A DNA stretch of 64,000 bases from Mauremys mutica. Its lineage: Eukaryota; Chordata; Testudines; Geoemydidae. The notes under the pieces were generated by a model. The model saw nothing but the letters and a program-made list of their open reading frames with translations, was not told the origin of the DNA and made no database searches. A program made the translations under genes and the position numbers. Position 1 is the first letter of the stretch. The number at the start of each line of letters is the position of its first letter. Positions 1 to 16,238 of this stretch are shown here, in pieces. The DNA lies in the NCBI RefSeq assembly GCF_020497125.1, contig NC_059082.1, forward strand, positions 55,140,524-55,204,523, given 5' to 3'.

Positions 1-1241
1 ATTAATACATACTCTGGGTTAATTAAGTAAAAAGTGATTTTATTAAATACAGAAAGTGGGATTTAAGTGGTTCCAAGTAGTAGCAGACAGAACAAAATGA
101 ATTACCAAGCAAAATAAAATAAAACACGCAAGTCTGAGTCTAGTACAATAATAAAACTGAATACAGATTAAAATCTCACCCTCAGATGTTTCAATAAGTT
201 TCTTTCACAGACTGGACGTCTTCCTACTTTGGGCACAATCCTTTCCCCTGGTATGGCCCTTGTTCCAGCTCAGGTGAATTTCTTATGATGGCCCTCCCCT
301 CTTTGTTCTGTTCCACCCACTTACTATATCTTTTGCATAAGGCAGGAATCCTTTGTCCCTCTCTGGGTTCCCACCCCCTCCTTCTCAATGGAAAAGCACA
401 AGGTTAAAGATGGATTCCAGTTCAGATGACTTGATCATATGTCATTGTGGGTAATGAAGTCTTACTTGCCAGCACACAGATATACAGGAAGACTTATAGG
501 TAAAACAGAGCCATCTGCAGTCAATTATCCTGGTTGATGGGAGCCATCAAGATTCCAAACCACCATTAATGGCCCACACTTTGCATAATTACAATAGGTC
601 CTCAGAGTTATATTTCATATTTCTAGTTTCAGATACAAGAGTGATACATTTATACAAATAGGATGACCACACTCAGTAGATTATAAGCTTTGTAATGATA
701 CCTTACAAGAGATCTTTTGCATGAAGCATATTTCAGTTACATTGTATTCAAGCTCATTAGCATATTTTCATAAAATCATATAGAGTGCAACGTCACACTT
801 ATATTACCCAAAGTCCATTTTCTAGACCTCAAGAGCCAGGAACCCCCGGTCCCCCTGTTGAGCTCATTAGCTTGTTAACTTGATAGCTTTGTCTGCTGTA
901 CGTGTAAATGTATTTTCATTGTTCTTTGCCAGTTATCAGGCTAGTCAGACAGGTAAATACACATTCCTTTGCCTAGGGCAGGCTGGCTTTATGCACTCCC
1001 TCCCAAGTACGTTTTAAGAATACATTTCCAGCACACGCATATGACTCTTTGTACATAATCTGTATGTACATCACAAAGTAATTTTTGGGACCAGCATGTC
1101 ACCAATTTACATATGATACATGACACCTTTTAGATGCATATTATGACAAAAGTATGTTGAGGGGTAATGAGTGTGTCAGGTCTGATATGAGTTAAATATG
1201 GTGGGCTCTCTGCCAGTTAGCACTGAGAGGCTCCTAGGGTC
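1..1241 (-). mobile_element. Gypsy (Gmr1-like) LTR, partial, cut by window edge
   Basis: This is probably the 3' LTR of the Gypsy element at 1242-7697. It lies just past the RNase H stop on the minus strand, next to a purine-rich tract (minus-strand AAGAGGGGAAG, 1242-1256). Bases 1-110 match 14010-14117, a second LTR copy whose outer end is visible at 13633. The exact inner boundary near 1241 is inferred from TG...CA ends and is uncertain by about 15 bases. The outer part lies before base 1. Confidence 0.55.
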
Positions 1242-1261
1242 ATACTTCCCCTCTTACAGTG

Positions 1262-2700
1262 CTGCAGGATCGTCAGCCACAGGCTGAACTGTAGGCAGGG
1301 GATCAGAATCCTCTTTCCTGGACAGATCATCTACCACTATATTTTTTCCCTTTTAATGTGCACAATTTCCATGTATTCTTGGAGCATCATACTCCGCAGC
1401 AGCAGTTTGGAATTGGTGCCCTTAGTTCTGTGTAACCAAACTGTTGGAGAGTGGTCAGTTAGAACCCTGAATTTTTTGTTAGAAAAAGGGCCTTAAGTGC
1501 ATGATAACCCATACAATGGTATACCACTCTTTTCTATGACAGAGTAATTCTGTTTGGTGGGTGCCAATTTTTTTACTCAAGAAAGCAGTGGGCTGCTTTT
1601 TGCTACTTTCCCCTGACTGCATTAGAACTGAATCTAAACCAATGTCTGATGCATTCACGCGCATTTTGTCAAAATCTGGACTGGCCACAACAGGCTTTTC
1701 TGACAAGATTTTCTTTATCAAAACTCTCTTGACAAGCTTTTGTCCACACCACTCTGTCGTCTTGCAGAAGTTTGTGATAGTGGACATAATGTCGTCAAAC
1801 TCCTACGTACATTGGCAGTAATAGTTAATTATGCCTATGAAAGATTGGATCTGCTTTTTGGTCTGGGGCTAATAGCTTCTACTTTCAAGGGATCAGGAGA
1901 GATTTGGCCACCATCTTACACAGTGTCCCAAATAAGGAACATTTTCTGCTCCTATTTTACATTTAAAAGCCTCACAGTAAGACTTGGATCTCTGAGTTAG
2001 TGTCTCTTGTGAAGTGACCAAGAGTAGCTGAACATTGCTATATTATCATGTGAAGTCTTGTAATCTATTTAGCACTTGGTTGACAAGCCTCTGAAAAGTG
2101 GCTCCTGCATTAATTAATCCAAAAGATAACATTTTGAACTCATGAAGTTCAAACCCTTAGCAGTAATAAAAGTAGATTTCTTCTATGTGTCATTGTCCAA
2201 AGGAATCTGCCAATACCCTTTTACCACATCAGTTGTGCTAAGAGATACTTTTGGCAAAGCAAAATATACCATTTTATCAATTCTGGGCATAGGATAGGCA
2301 TCAGAAACTGACAGTATGAAGTTTTCCATAATCAACACAAAACCTTAGTCTTATTTGTCTTGGGAACCAACACAGGAGATGCCCAGGAACTGTCAGACTC
2401 TTTAATTACTCCCATATCCTGAATACTCTGTGTTGCTTTATGGATTTGCTTGTGCACTTTCCCAGTGGTTCAGTATGCCCTGCTAGGTGCATGATGGGGA
2501 TCCACAGTGTCAGTCTTGTGGACCATTTTATGAGTAGTCATTGACATGTTAGAAAATACCTGCTTGTATTTTTGCAGCCAAGATTTCTACCCTCTCTGTC
2601 TGTTAGCTCTTTGCATATCTTAGTGCTTTCAAGTGATGAGTCATTAGGGCATTCTGCCACTAGGTCAATGGAGGTGCTGACAAAGGAGGTGCTGTTGTCG
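1262..2700 (-). pseudogene. Gypsy reverse transcriptase-RNase H remnant
   Basis: The minus-strand translation from about 2430 resembles the start of a Gypsy RT (motif SSWASPVLVPK). Many stops follow. The best-preserved piece is RNase H at 1479-1787, with a DASDIG-type start (here NASDIG), GLDSVLMQ, TAFLSKK and IVWVIMHL. Below that, TDHSPTVWLH and a degraded VHVKGKDN-like stretch complete RNase H before the stop near 1258. The catalytic Asp at the start of RNase H reads Asn in this copy. The gene is non-functional. Confidence 0.75.
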
Positions 2701-2879
2701 TCATGAATAGGTCGGAATATGAACAAGAGGCTGCTAGGCAGCTCTCCAACACCACATTCTACAAGCCATTAACCTCTGATCCCACTGAGGGTTACCAAAA
2801 GAATCTACACCATCTACTCAAGAAACTGCCTGAAAAAGCACAAGAGCAAATCTGCACAGACACACCCCTAGAACCCTGA

Positions 2880-4253
2880 GCAGGGGTATTCTATCTGCTA
2901 CCCAAGATCCATAAACCTGGAAATCCTGGACACCCCATCATCTCAGGCATTGGCACCCTGACAGTGGGATTGTCTGGCTATGTAGACTCCCTCCTCAGGC
3001 CCTACGGTACCAGCACTCCCAGCTATCTTCGAGACACAACTGACTTCCTGAGGAAACTACAATCCATTGGTGATCTTCCAGAAAACACCATCCTGGCCAC
3101 TATGGATGTAGAAGCCCTCTACACCAACATTCCACAAAAGATGGACTACAAGCCATCAGAAACCATATCCCCGAGAATGTCACAGCAAACCTTGTGGCTG
3201 AACTTTGTCCTTACCCATAACTATTTCACATTTGAGGACAACATACACCTACAAATCGGCGGCACTGCTATGGGTACCCGCATGGCCCCATAGTATGCCA
3301 ACATTTTTATGGCTGACTTAGAACAACGCTTCCTCAGCTGTCGTCCCCTTACACCCCTGCTCTACTTGCGCTACATTGATGACGACATCATCTGGACCCA
3401 TGGAAAAGAAGCCCTTGAGGAATTCTACCATGATTTCAATAATTTCCACCCCACCATCAACCTCAGCCTGGACCAGTCCACACAAGAGATCCACTTCCTG
3501 GACACTACAGTGCTAATAAGCGATTGCCACATAAACACCACCCTATACCGGAAACCTACGGACCGCTATACTTGCCTACATGCCTCCAGCTTTCATCCAG
3601 ACCACACCACTCGATCCATTGTCTATAGCCAAGCTCTACGATACAATCACATTTGCTCCAAACCCTCAGACAGAGACAAACACCTACAAGTTCTCTATCA
3701 AGCATTTTTACAACTACAATACCCACCTGCTGAAATGAAGAAACAGATTGACAGAGCCAGAAGAGTACCCAGAAGTCACCTACTACAGGACAGACCCAAC
3801 AAAGAAAGTAATAGAACGCCACTAGCCCTCACCTTCAGCCCCCAACTAAAACCTCTCCAGCGCATCGTCAAGGATCTACAACCTATCCTGAAGGACGATC
3901 CATCACTTTCACAGATCTTGGGAGACAGGCCAGTCCTTGCTTACAGACAACCCCCAAACCTGAAGCAAATACTCACCAGCAACCACATACCACACAACAA
4001 AAACACTAACCCAGGAACCTATCCTTGTAGCAAAGCCCGTTGCCAACTCTGTTCACATATCTATTCAGGAGATACCATCATAGGACCTAATCACATCAGC
4101 CACACCGTCAGGAGCTCGTTCACCTGCACATCTACCAATGTGATATATGCCATCATGTGCCAGCAATGCCCCTCTGCCATGTACATTGGCCAAACTGGAC
4201 AGTCTCTACGTAAAAGAATAAATGGACACAAATCAGATGTCAAGAATTAAAAC
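2880..4253 (+). pseudogene. Penelope-like reverse transcriptase / GIY-YIG endonuclease
   Basis: One reading frame runs from about 2880 to the TAA after 4250, broken by a TGA at 2877 and a TAG at 3291. Both look like single point changes, because homology continues across them. Visible RT motifs are FYLLPKIHKPG (about 2890), ATMDVEALYTNIP (about 3098), GTAMGTRMAP (about 3262) and the catalytic YIDDD (about 3375). A short internal deletion or divergence lies after the IPQ motif. A Cys-rich linker leads into a GIY-YIG-type domain, VIYAIMC...MYIGQTGQSLRKR (about 4140-4220). Penelope elements use this enzyme pair for target-primed reverse transcription. The catalytic residues look intact, but the stops make this copy a pseudogene. 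Confidence 0.9.
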
Positions 4254-4670
4254 ATTCAAAAATCAGTTGGAGAACACTTAAATCTCCCTGGCTACTTGAT
4301 TACAGACCTAAAAGTCGCAATATTACAACAAACAAAACTTCAGAAACAGACTTCAACAAGAGACTGCTGAATTGGAATTAATTTGCAAATTGGACACCAT
4401 CAAACTAGGCTTGAATAAAGACTGGGAATGGATGGGCCATTACACAAAGTAAAACTATTTCCCCATGTTTGTTCCCCCTCCCCCCAGTTCCTTACATCTC
4501 CTTGTCAATTGCTGGAAATGAGCCATTTTCATTACCACTACAAACAGTTCTTTTTCTCTCCTGCTGCTAATAGCTCACCTTAACTGATCACTCTCCTTAG
4601 TGTGTGTATGGTAACACCCATTGTTTCATGGTGTGTGTGTGTGTGTATATACCTACTATATTTTCCACTA

Positions 4671-4720
4671 CATGCATCCGATGAAGTGGGGCTGTAGCCC
4701 ACGAAAGCTTATGCTCAAAT
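4671..4720 (+). other. Hammerhead-ribozyme-like core in the Penelope tail
   Basis: CGATGA (4679-4684) is followed by a stem-loop with arms GTGGG(G)CT and AGCCCAC, then GAAA (4703-4706), then the GC-TTAT-GC mini-stem. This order matches the CUGAUGA, stem II, GAAA, stem III layout of the hammerhead core. Penelope elements are known to carry hammerhead motifs in their terminal repeats. I could not find a convincing stem I, and the first core U reads C, so activity is doubtful. Confidence 0.45.
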
Positions 4721-4769
4721 AAATTGGTTAGTCTCTAAGGTGCCACAAGTACTCCTGTTCTTTGTGTAG

Positions 4770-6110
4770 ATCAATGAAATGTGTCTCAGACTCCCTTTCA
4801 TCACAACAAAGCATATTCACAATTGCTTCTGTATTGTGATAGATTTTAAGTCTATTCACATGCACTGTCTGTGGGCAGCCTTGCTGTGAGGTCTTTTACA
4901 CTGTACGTGACTTAATTTTCTCTCTCCACAACCCATAAGGGCCCTCCCATGAGTTTTGCATTTTGTTCCCTTTTTACAGAGAACAGTTTTAGTAGTATTA
5001 CCAACCCTGCACCTCAAAACAGCACAACTTCAAGCATTCTTATCATACTATGCTGTTTGTGTGGTCTGGCTATCCATGAGGTTAGTTTGAACCACGTCCA
5101 GCATGTCTTCTAACTCCTTTCTGAACTTTTGTAGATATTCAATCGCTGAGTCTCCTTCTGGTTCAGTACACTTCTCCCAGAAGGGCCTGATAAGATCTAG
5201 GTGTTCTGTCACTTTTCTCTTAGACAGGAGATGAAATAGGGAAAACCCTGCAGACTCTTGGGGCACCTCCTTAAAGACAAATAACGTGGTAATTTTTCAT
5301 CCCAAGCCCCTTGCCCTTTTGTTTGTATATATTCCCAGCATAGATTTCAGTGTTTCTATGAACCATTCAACCAAACAGTTTTGTCTCTGGGTGATATGGG
5401 GTAGCCTTCAGCTGTTTTAAATCAAACATCCTCCACAATGCACTGAATAGCTGGGATGTGAGATTTTACCCACAATCTGACAAAATCTCCTTAGGAAAAC
5501 CTACTTGGCTGAAAATAGCGAAATGGGCTTTTGCCACTATATCAACCTCTAAGTTAAAGCAACTGCTTCTGGCTACCTAGTGGCATAATCCATTTTCAGC
5601 AAAATGTTTTCCCCTTTGGGTTGGCTGGGGCAAAGTGCTCATGATATTTGTTAGCACCCGAAGAAATGCCTCCTTGATTACAAGTGAGGGTTGCAGGGGA
5701 GCTTTGTAAAACCATACTGGCCTCTTCTGATCCTGGCACAAGTCACAAGACCTGCAATAGTCTCTCACCTCATTCTGAATATCTGGTCAATAAAAATTCC
5801 TTCTTATCTTTTCATAAGTCCTTTAAGTCCCCAAGTGACCAGCAAAAGGACAATCATGGGCTAACATAATTATGTTTAACAGGCACAAGTTGCTTGTAAG
5901 GCTTCTCAGAGCCAGTACAGGTGCTTCCCTGTACACTCTTCCCTCTTCTTCAAAAAACCCTTCCCCATTTCCGCTAGCTGGACTCCCCCTGGAGATTATT
6001 CTGCTTGTGCTTTCTAAGGATGGGTCTGCTCTCTGTTCTGCTGCAAATGCCTGCCATAGCTTTGGGAGCGGCTCTTCCTTCCTTGTCCCTGGAGACACAC
6101 TGCTTCCCTC
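4770..6110 (-). pseudogene. Gypsy integrase remnant
   Basis: On the minus strand, the integrase N-terminal H2C2 region is visible in two pieces: 5823-6098, ending HDCPFAGHLGT, and 5577-5768, starting RDYCRSCDLCQ. Together they give the His...His and CysXXCys ligands. The core (about 5290-5570) is heavily decayed. The C-terminal part (5048-5266 and below) keeps KVTEHLDLIRPFWEKC-like sequence. It sits upstream of RT in the element's own direction, which supports Gmr1-type order. The ORF has frameshifts and is inactive. Confidence 0.7.
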
Positions 6111-6123
6111 TTTAAGCTGGGGT

Positions 6124-6248
6124 TAGGGTAACCAGATGTCCCAATTTTTATAGGGACAATCCTGATTTTTTGGTGCTTTTTCTTATATAGACCCCAATTG
6201 CCCCCACCTCCTGTCCTGATTTTTCACACTTGCTATCTGGTCATCCTA
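6124..6248. mobile_element. 125-bp hAT-type MITE with perfect 8-bp target duplication
   Basis: The ends are inverted: TAGGGTAACCAGAT (6124-6137) and ATCTGGTCATCCTA (6235-6248). The flanks are GCTGGGGT on both sides (6116-6123 and 6249-6256), a perfect 8-bp target-site duplication as made by hAT transposases. It has no coding capacity. It interrupts the Gypsy between protease and integrase and is therefore younger than that element. Confidence 0.88.
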
Positions 6249-6256
6249 GCTGGGGT

Positions 6257-6600
6257 GGGATGTTCCCTCATCCTTTAGCTGTTTCTCTGTCTTCACCGTT
6301 CCCTCCTGGGATCACAGAGCAATATTTCTGTCTAGGATGGGTACCATATTTAACAGCCTTGGACATAGTAATACAGCATTACCTGCATGAACTCCTGCTG
6401 GAATGCAGTCCAGCATGCTAACTTTTAAAATGCCTACTATACCTTCCCATTCCAAGTGCACTTCTGCTAAAGGCACAGTGGTTTTAAATGTTCCAAAGGC
6501 CAAGAGTTCTACGCTTTCCCCATGCAGCATGCCAGTCTCCCTGACCTGAGAGATCTGGGCACCCAGGCTCTCTCCATTATAGGCATTCTTTGCCATTCAC
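6257..6600 (-). pseudogene. Gypsy aspartic protease remnant
   Basis: Minus-strand frame 6312-6596 reads GAQISQVRETG, then ELLAFGTFKTTVPLAEVHLEWEG-like and a GNAVLL stretch. This is the layout of a retroviral-type protease fold, with the expected DS/TGAQ active-site triad degraded (here ESLGAQ). It follows the gag knuckle and precedes integrase, as expected for this element. It is not functional. Confidence 0.6.
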
Positions 6601-6639
6601 TTTGGCAACCTTAATAAAGTCAGTAGCAACCGCCCATAG

Positions 6640-7697
6640 ATCAGACTATAGAAAAGTCATCAGGAACTCCTCCGGTACCTCTGTGGGTCTTGTGTTTACA
6701 ATTGTTGTATTCTAAGGAGTGGGTCTGGGCCCTTTGTTTAGGGCATTTGTCCCTCGGGTGTTCAGTGGAATTACATATGGAACATCATCTTGGACTGTCT
6801 TCCTGTGAAAGGAGTCTGTGAATGCAATTACCAGGAAGGGGTTGATTCGGGGGAGATGAGAGCCTGGGCTCCCAACCACCCTCCCTTTTCCCAGGGATAA
6901 ACCAAGCTTCCATCCTTACACTAGGCTTCTGCCTCCTTCTGTGTCTTTTGTTCACTAGATACTCTGGCTTGTACATAGAAATCAGACAGATTGGCTGCTT
7001 TCTAGGCAGACCCTAAAGTTTTATCCCAAATGGCTTCTTCGGTCTTCTCAGAGCACATGCCCAGGAAATGTTCTGTGCAAAGAGGTGAAATAACTGGTCA
7101 TAATCTTCAACCCCTCTGCCCGTTTTTCTCATGAAATCTCACATCTTCTCTGTGACTAATTTTATCACCTTTTTTGAGGTTTCTAAACCTTTACCCTATA
7201 CGCATTAGGAGTAATGTGAAACTTGCAAAATATAGAGCCTTTTAAAATTCACCATATATCAAAGCTTGTCCAATTTCCATTTCATTAAATACATTTAATG
7301 CTTTACCCAAGAGCTTTGTAGTTGCAATGGGGTCTTGTCTTCTGGAATGTTGTGCAACTGAGTCTCTTTCAGTAGTATACAATCTTTTGAATGCAGGGAA
7401 TGCCTGGAAGCTGGGGGGGTCTGTCCAGGCTTTCCCTACCAGCTCAGATTATGCAGCCTTTCCTTCTTGTTGGTTGCTTCCTTCTCTTTCAGTTCCGTGG
7501 TTCATTGGTGTGCTTCCTCTTGCTGTTGCTTTTCTGCCTTCCTCTCCTTGACTGTCAGGTCAGTTTCCCACCGCCGGTGCTCTTGTTCCTTCTCTGTTTT
7601 AGCCATCTCCAACTTTTTGGTTCTCTGCTGACTCCAAATTCAGTAACTCTCTATCTCAGCCAGTTTGAGTTGTGTGGCTTCCTCACTAAGGTCTGTC
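6640..7697 (-). pseudogene. Gypsy gag remnant with CCHC zinc knuckle
   Basis: On the minus strand, bases 6784-6743 encode CSICNSTEHPRDKC, an exact Cys-x2-Cys-x4-His-x4-Cys nucleocapsid knuckle. Upstream sequence to about 7697 gives short charged fragments separated by stops, fitting a decayed gag. The region ends where a MITE fragment begins. No intact ORF is present; a capsid domain could not be recognised by eye. Confidence 0.65.
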
Positions 7698-7850
7698 CTT
7701 GACCTTGTCTACACTACAGGTTACTTTGGTGTAATTTATGTCACTCCGGAATGTGAATAATCCACACCCCTGAGCGACATAAATTATACCGACCTAAGTG
7801 CCAGTGTACATTGTGCTGTGTCAGTGGGAGAGCTTGTCAAACCGCTCCCC
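7698..7850. mobile_element. MITE fragment of the 'TGTCTACAC' family
   Basis: CCTTGTCTACACTAC at the left edge and an inner inverted pair around GACATAAATTATACCGACCTAAG resemble the other TGTCTACAC-ended elements in this window (15.6, 26.7, 33.9 and 61.8 kb). No right terminus is clear, so the end is approximate. Confidence 0.5.
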
Positions 7851-13204
<5,354 letters not shown>

Positions 13205-13632
13205 TAAGTAGACAGACCATGAGTGCCTGTAGTGGGACTGCTTTGAAAAATGCAGATGTGTTTTGGGCAGGGCGGTGATATTTTCTGGGATATTGAAGTT
13301 ATTGAGATGTACAAATAGTATAATTTGCTTGAATTTCATGAGCCCTTAAGGGCTGTTCAGTGCAGGGATGAACAAAGGAATTGGGCAGCTCTTATGTTGC
13401 AGTGACAGGTGTGCTTGCCTTCACTTGCACATTTATAGAGTGGGTAGCAAATTTCAGGAGCTCAGTACAGTGTTGTCAAGAAATTGCTCTATGAACATAG
13501 ACCATTTTTAAACCTTTCAATACTCTTGGCTGCTGAGTATGTCCAAGAAGGACTCTTGCATGCAGCCTAAGGGAGTATCTGTCTTAATCAATTCCCTTCC
13601 AATGCAGGGGCTTCAGGCATAGGTGTACCTTG

Positions 13633-14117
13633 TGTGACAGGTTCGGTCACAGAGACCCCCTTGAGGCTATCACCTGACATGCTGGAATTACCTCTGAGCC
13701 CGTTTTCCCTGCCAGCTTGGGACTCCAGAACCCTGCCTTGTTGAGCCAGACATGCTAGTTTGCTGCAACGCAGACCCAGAACTGGTCCAGGCCCTCAGAG
13801 CTGCAGATTTTAACCAAAAACTGCTCAGCAAGTCACACATCTCCAGCACCCGGATACCCAGTTCCCAATGGGATCCAAACCCCAAATAAATCCATTTTAC
13901 TCTGTATAAAGCTTATACAGGGTAAACTCATAAATTGTCCACCTCTGTAACACCGATAGATAGATGTGCATAGCTGTTTGCTCCTGCAGATATTAATCAC
14001 TTACTCTGAGTTTATTAATAAACAAAAGTGATTTTTATTAAGTGTAAAAAGAAGACTTTAAGTGGTTTCAAGTAATAACAGACAGAACAAAGTAAGTTAC
14101 CAAGCAAAATAAAACAA
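13633..14117 (-). mobile_element. LTR fragment related to the LTR at 1-1241
   Basis: It starts TGTGACAGG, a good LTR edge, and its last ~105 bp match window bases 1-110 (shared motifs include AACAGACAGAACAAAG and TTACCAAGCAAAATAAA). It stops where a CR1 fragment begins. It is a solo or truncated LTR of the same Gypsy family; orientation is taken from that match. Confidence 0.6.
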
Positions 14118-14200
14118 ATGGATGAAATTTAATAGTGAAAAGTGCAAGGTCATGCATTTAGGGATTAATAACAAGAATTTTAGTTACTCTTCAGAGTATA
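14113..14200 (+). mobile_element. CR1 LINE fragment (RT region)
   Basis: About 70 bp are nearly identical to 50622-50690 of the CR1 at 50489-51765, including GGTCATGCATTTAGGGATTA. It is the RT segment encoding KFNSEKCKVMHLG. Confidence 0.75.
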
Positions 14201-14905
14201 TTCTGTGGTATCTGAGTGCCTGGCTGTAGATAACAGATTTCTTGATGTGTTTGGGGTGGTTACTGAATCTATGATGATAAGTGTGGTGATCTGTGGGTTT
14301 CTTATATATAGTTGTCTGTGGTGTTCCATTGCTGAAGCTGATTATGGTGTCCAGGAAGTTGATGCTAGTGTGGGAGTGTTCCAGAGAGAGTTTAATGGTA
14401 ATTATTGAAGTTGTGGTGGAAATCTATGAGGGAGTTTAAGTTGTCTGTCCAGAAGCTGAAAATATTATCTATGTATCTCAGGTATATCAATAGTTTTGTG
14501 GTATGTTTGTCCAGAAATTTTTCAAGGTGGCCCAGGAAGAGGTTGGCATATTGGGGAGCCATCCTAGTACCCAGGGCTGTTCCCATGGTTTGCACAAAGT
14601 GTGTATTGTTGAACGTAAAATTGTTATGGGTGAGGATGAAATGGATGAGTTTGGCGATTGTGTTTGGGGTAAATATCTGAGGGTTGCCCATTGTCTTGTA
14701 AATATTTGAGGCAGGCAGCTGTGCTTTCATTGTGAGGAATGTTCTTGTATGGGGAAGTGACATCCATGGTGGCAAAGATGGTGTTCTGAGGGAGGTTGTT
14801 AGTGTTGTGGAGTTTGTGGAGGAAGTCAGTTGTGTCCTGGAGGAAGCTGGCCCTTTGTGTGGTGAGTGGCTTCAGGATGATTTTTTGAGTCCCCATATTC
14901 TTTCA
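14201..14905 (-). mobile_element. Penelope-like element fragment (RT)
   Basis: Minus-strand reading frames 14624-14896 and 14392-14775 overlap and carry Penelope RT motifs: TTDFLHKLHN, FATMDVTSPYKNIPH, FILTHNNFTFNN, MGTALGTRMAPQYANLFLG and YLRYIDNIF. A frameshift lies between the two frames, and the catalytic YIDD reads YIDN. Continuing down to 14205, the frame holds a TIYKKPTD-like motif. Both ends are missing. It comes from a different subfamily than the copy at 2705-4765. Confidence 0.85.
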
Positions 14906-15039
14906 GTGAGAGTGCTCTGGCCACTCTCTGCCTGGGAGTTATCTGCCTGGGTTCCCTTTTATTAAAGACACTGGATTTATGACTTATTACAACAGTCTGT
15001 AGCCGACTAACCCTCCTTTTTGTCCTATGACTACAGAGG

Positions 15040-15225
15040 TGTTAATGGGCCACTTCATCTTGAATGGTCCCTTAGAGACTGTGCTATTTATGCTAACCTA
15101 TCTGTTCAATCTTTTATTTAGCTGTGACACTGAATACGTCTCCCAAACCTGTAGAACAGCTCTGTGTAGCTTGAAAGCTTCTCTCCCACCAACAAAAGTT
15201 ATTACCTCACCCACCTTGTCACAGC
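15040..15225 (+). mobile_element. Possible Penelope-type 3' tail
   Basis: The motifs AGCTCTGTGTAGCTTGAAAGC and ATTACCTCACCCACCTTGTC resemble the terminal tail of another amniote Penelope-like family (helix followed by GAAAGC). No coding part is attached. Assignment rests on pattern memory only. Confidence 0.35.
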
Positions 15226-15645
15226 AGTTGAGTTCATTTGGGGCTATGAAGGTAGCAATTCCTATACTTTTGTGATGGTCCTGGTCTCTGGGAGTTCTCA
15301 GTTGGGGGCTCTTGACTCTGGAATTACCTCCTCCATCTGCTTTGCAGAGTCAGACTTTATCAAGGCCCACCTTTTCTGTCAAGCATGGAAGTAAAGGGGG
15401 GGACTGTTTGTGGGAGCAATCCTTTGTACTATCTCTGGAAAACTGTATGTTCCTAATTATGTAGGTTGTGAGCCTGTGCCCTGAGCAATATGGAAGAACA
15501 CATTTAAGTCAAGCCTAGGGAGGAGTCTAAGATTTACCTCAGCCAGCTAAGTCAAGGTAAAAGGTGCTATCCTGTGATTAGGCAATAGATGTAGTCTGTT
15601 AGCTGACCCCAACCTGATCTTGACCTCTTAGCACATGTAAGGGTT

Positions 15646-16238
15646 TGTCTGGATGAGGCAAACAGTAGAAGTTTGTGCTGAAGCAGAGTGTGATTTGTCT
15701 ATACTATGCGATAATGTGCACTTATGGGGAGGCGGGGTTTAAAGTGCACTAATGTGTTGCACATAAATTGGTCTCGGTAGGGTATCTTTAGTTCACACCA
15801 GCAGGTCTAGTGTGCTTTAACATAGTGCTGTTTGAAACAGAATTACATTAGAGCGCAGTGGGGAACCTTTAGGGCATGCCTACACCTGGAGCTTGGGTTG
15901 TGATTCCTACCTCGAGGAGATGTGCTCGTGCTAGATCTTATCGAGCTAGCATGCTAAAAATAGTTGTGTAGCCATGGTACAGCAGCGAGCAGTAGGAAGG
16001 GCTAGCTCCCCCGAGGACAAACCCACACAGACTCCAGGGTATGTACTTGGGCAGCTAGCTCAAGCCGCACTACTACTGTAACTTCACTACTAACTCATCC
16101 TCAGCTCTAAGTGTAGACAGACCTTTAGTGTACATCAGCAGGGTCTAAGTGGATTAATTAATGTGCAACACGCCTCTGTGCTTTAGAAATCCTGCCCCCA
16201 GAAGTGCACATTACTCCACTGGGTAGACAAACCCTTAG
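15646..16238. mobile_element. MITE of the 'TGTCTACAC' group, interrupted by a second MITE
   Basis: The left edge GGGTTTGTCTGGATG and right edge TGGGTAGACAAACCCTTA are inverted. Inner arms are also complementary (AGCAGGTCT...ACATTAG and matching right-arm sequence). The element at 15868-16127 interrupts the right arm. Confidence 0.65.
15868..16127. mobile_element. Nested MITE, 3-bp TTA-type target site
   Basis: The termini GGGCATGCCTACAC and GTGTAGACAGACC are inverted, and the flanks carry TTTA on both sides. A 3-bp TWA target site and these ends fit PIF/Harbinger MITEs. It sits in the arm of the element at 15646-16238. Confidence 0.6.

Larger units (their letters stand above)
2705..4765 (+). 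mobile_element. Penelope-like element, 5'-truncated, with GIY-YIG domain
   Basis: It holds a Penelope-type reverse transcriptase, a GIY-YIG endonuclease, an untranslated tail with a short TG microsatellite (about 4630-4650), and the terminal motif AAGGTGCCACAAGTACTCCT. It is inserted in the Gypsy body between integrase and RT, so it is younger than the Gypsy. The 5' truncation is typical of target-primed insertion. The same tail recurs at 19848-23604. Confidence 0.9.
1242..7697 (-). mobile_element. Degraded Ty3/Gypsy retrotransposon, Gmr1-like gene order
   Basis: Read on the minus strand from 7697 down, the pieces are gag with a CCHC knuckle, protease, integrase, reverse transcriptase and RNase H, then the LTR. 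Integrase before RT-RH is the order known for Gmr1-type Gypsy elements; ordinary Gypsy has integrase last. All genes contain stops and frameshifts, so the copy is dead. It is split by a Penelope-like element (2705-4765) and by a hAT MITE (6124-6248). It lies in an NPRL3 intron, antisense to the gene. No 5' LTR was found; its place is taken by a MITE fragment from 7698. Confidence 0.75.
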
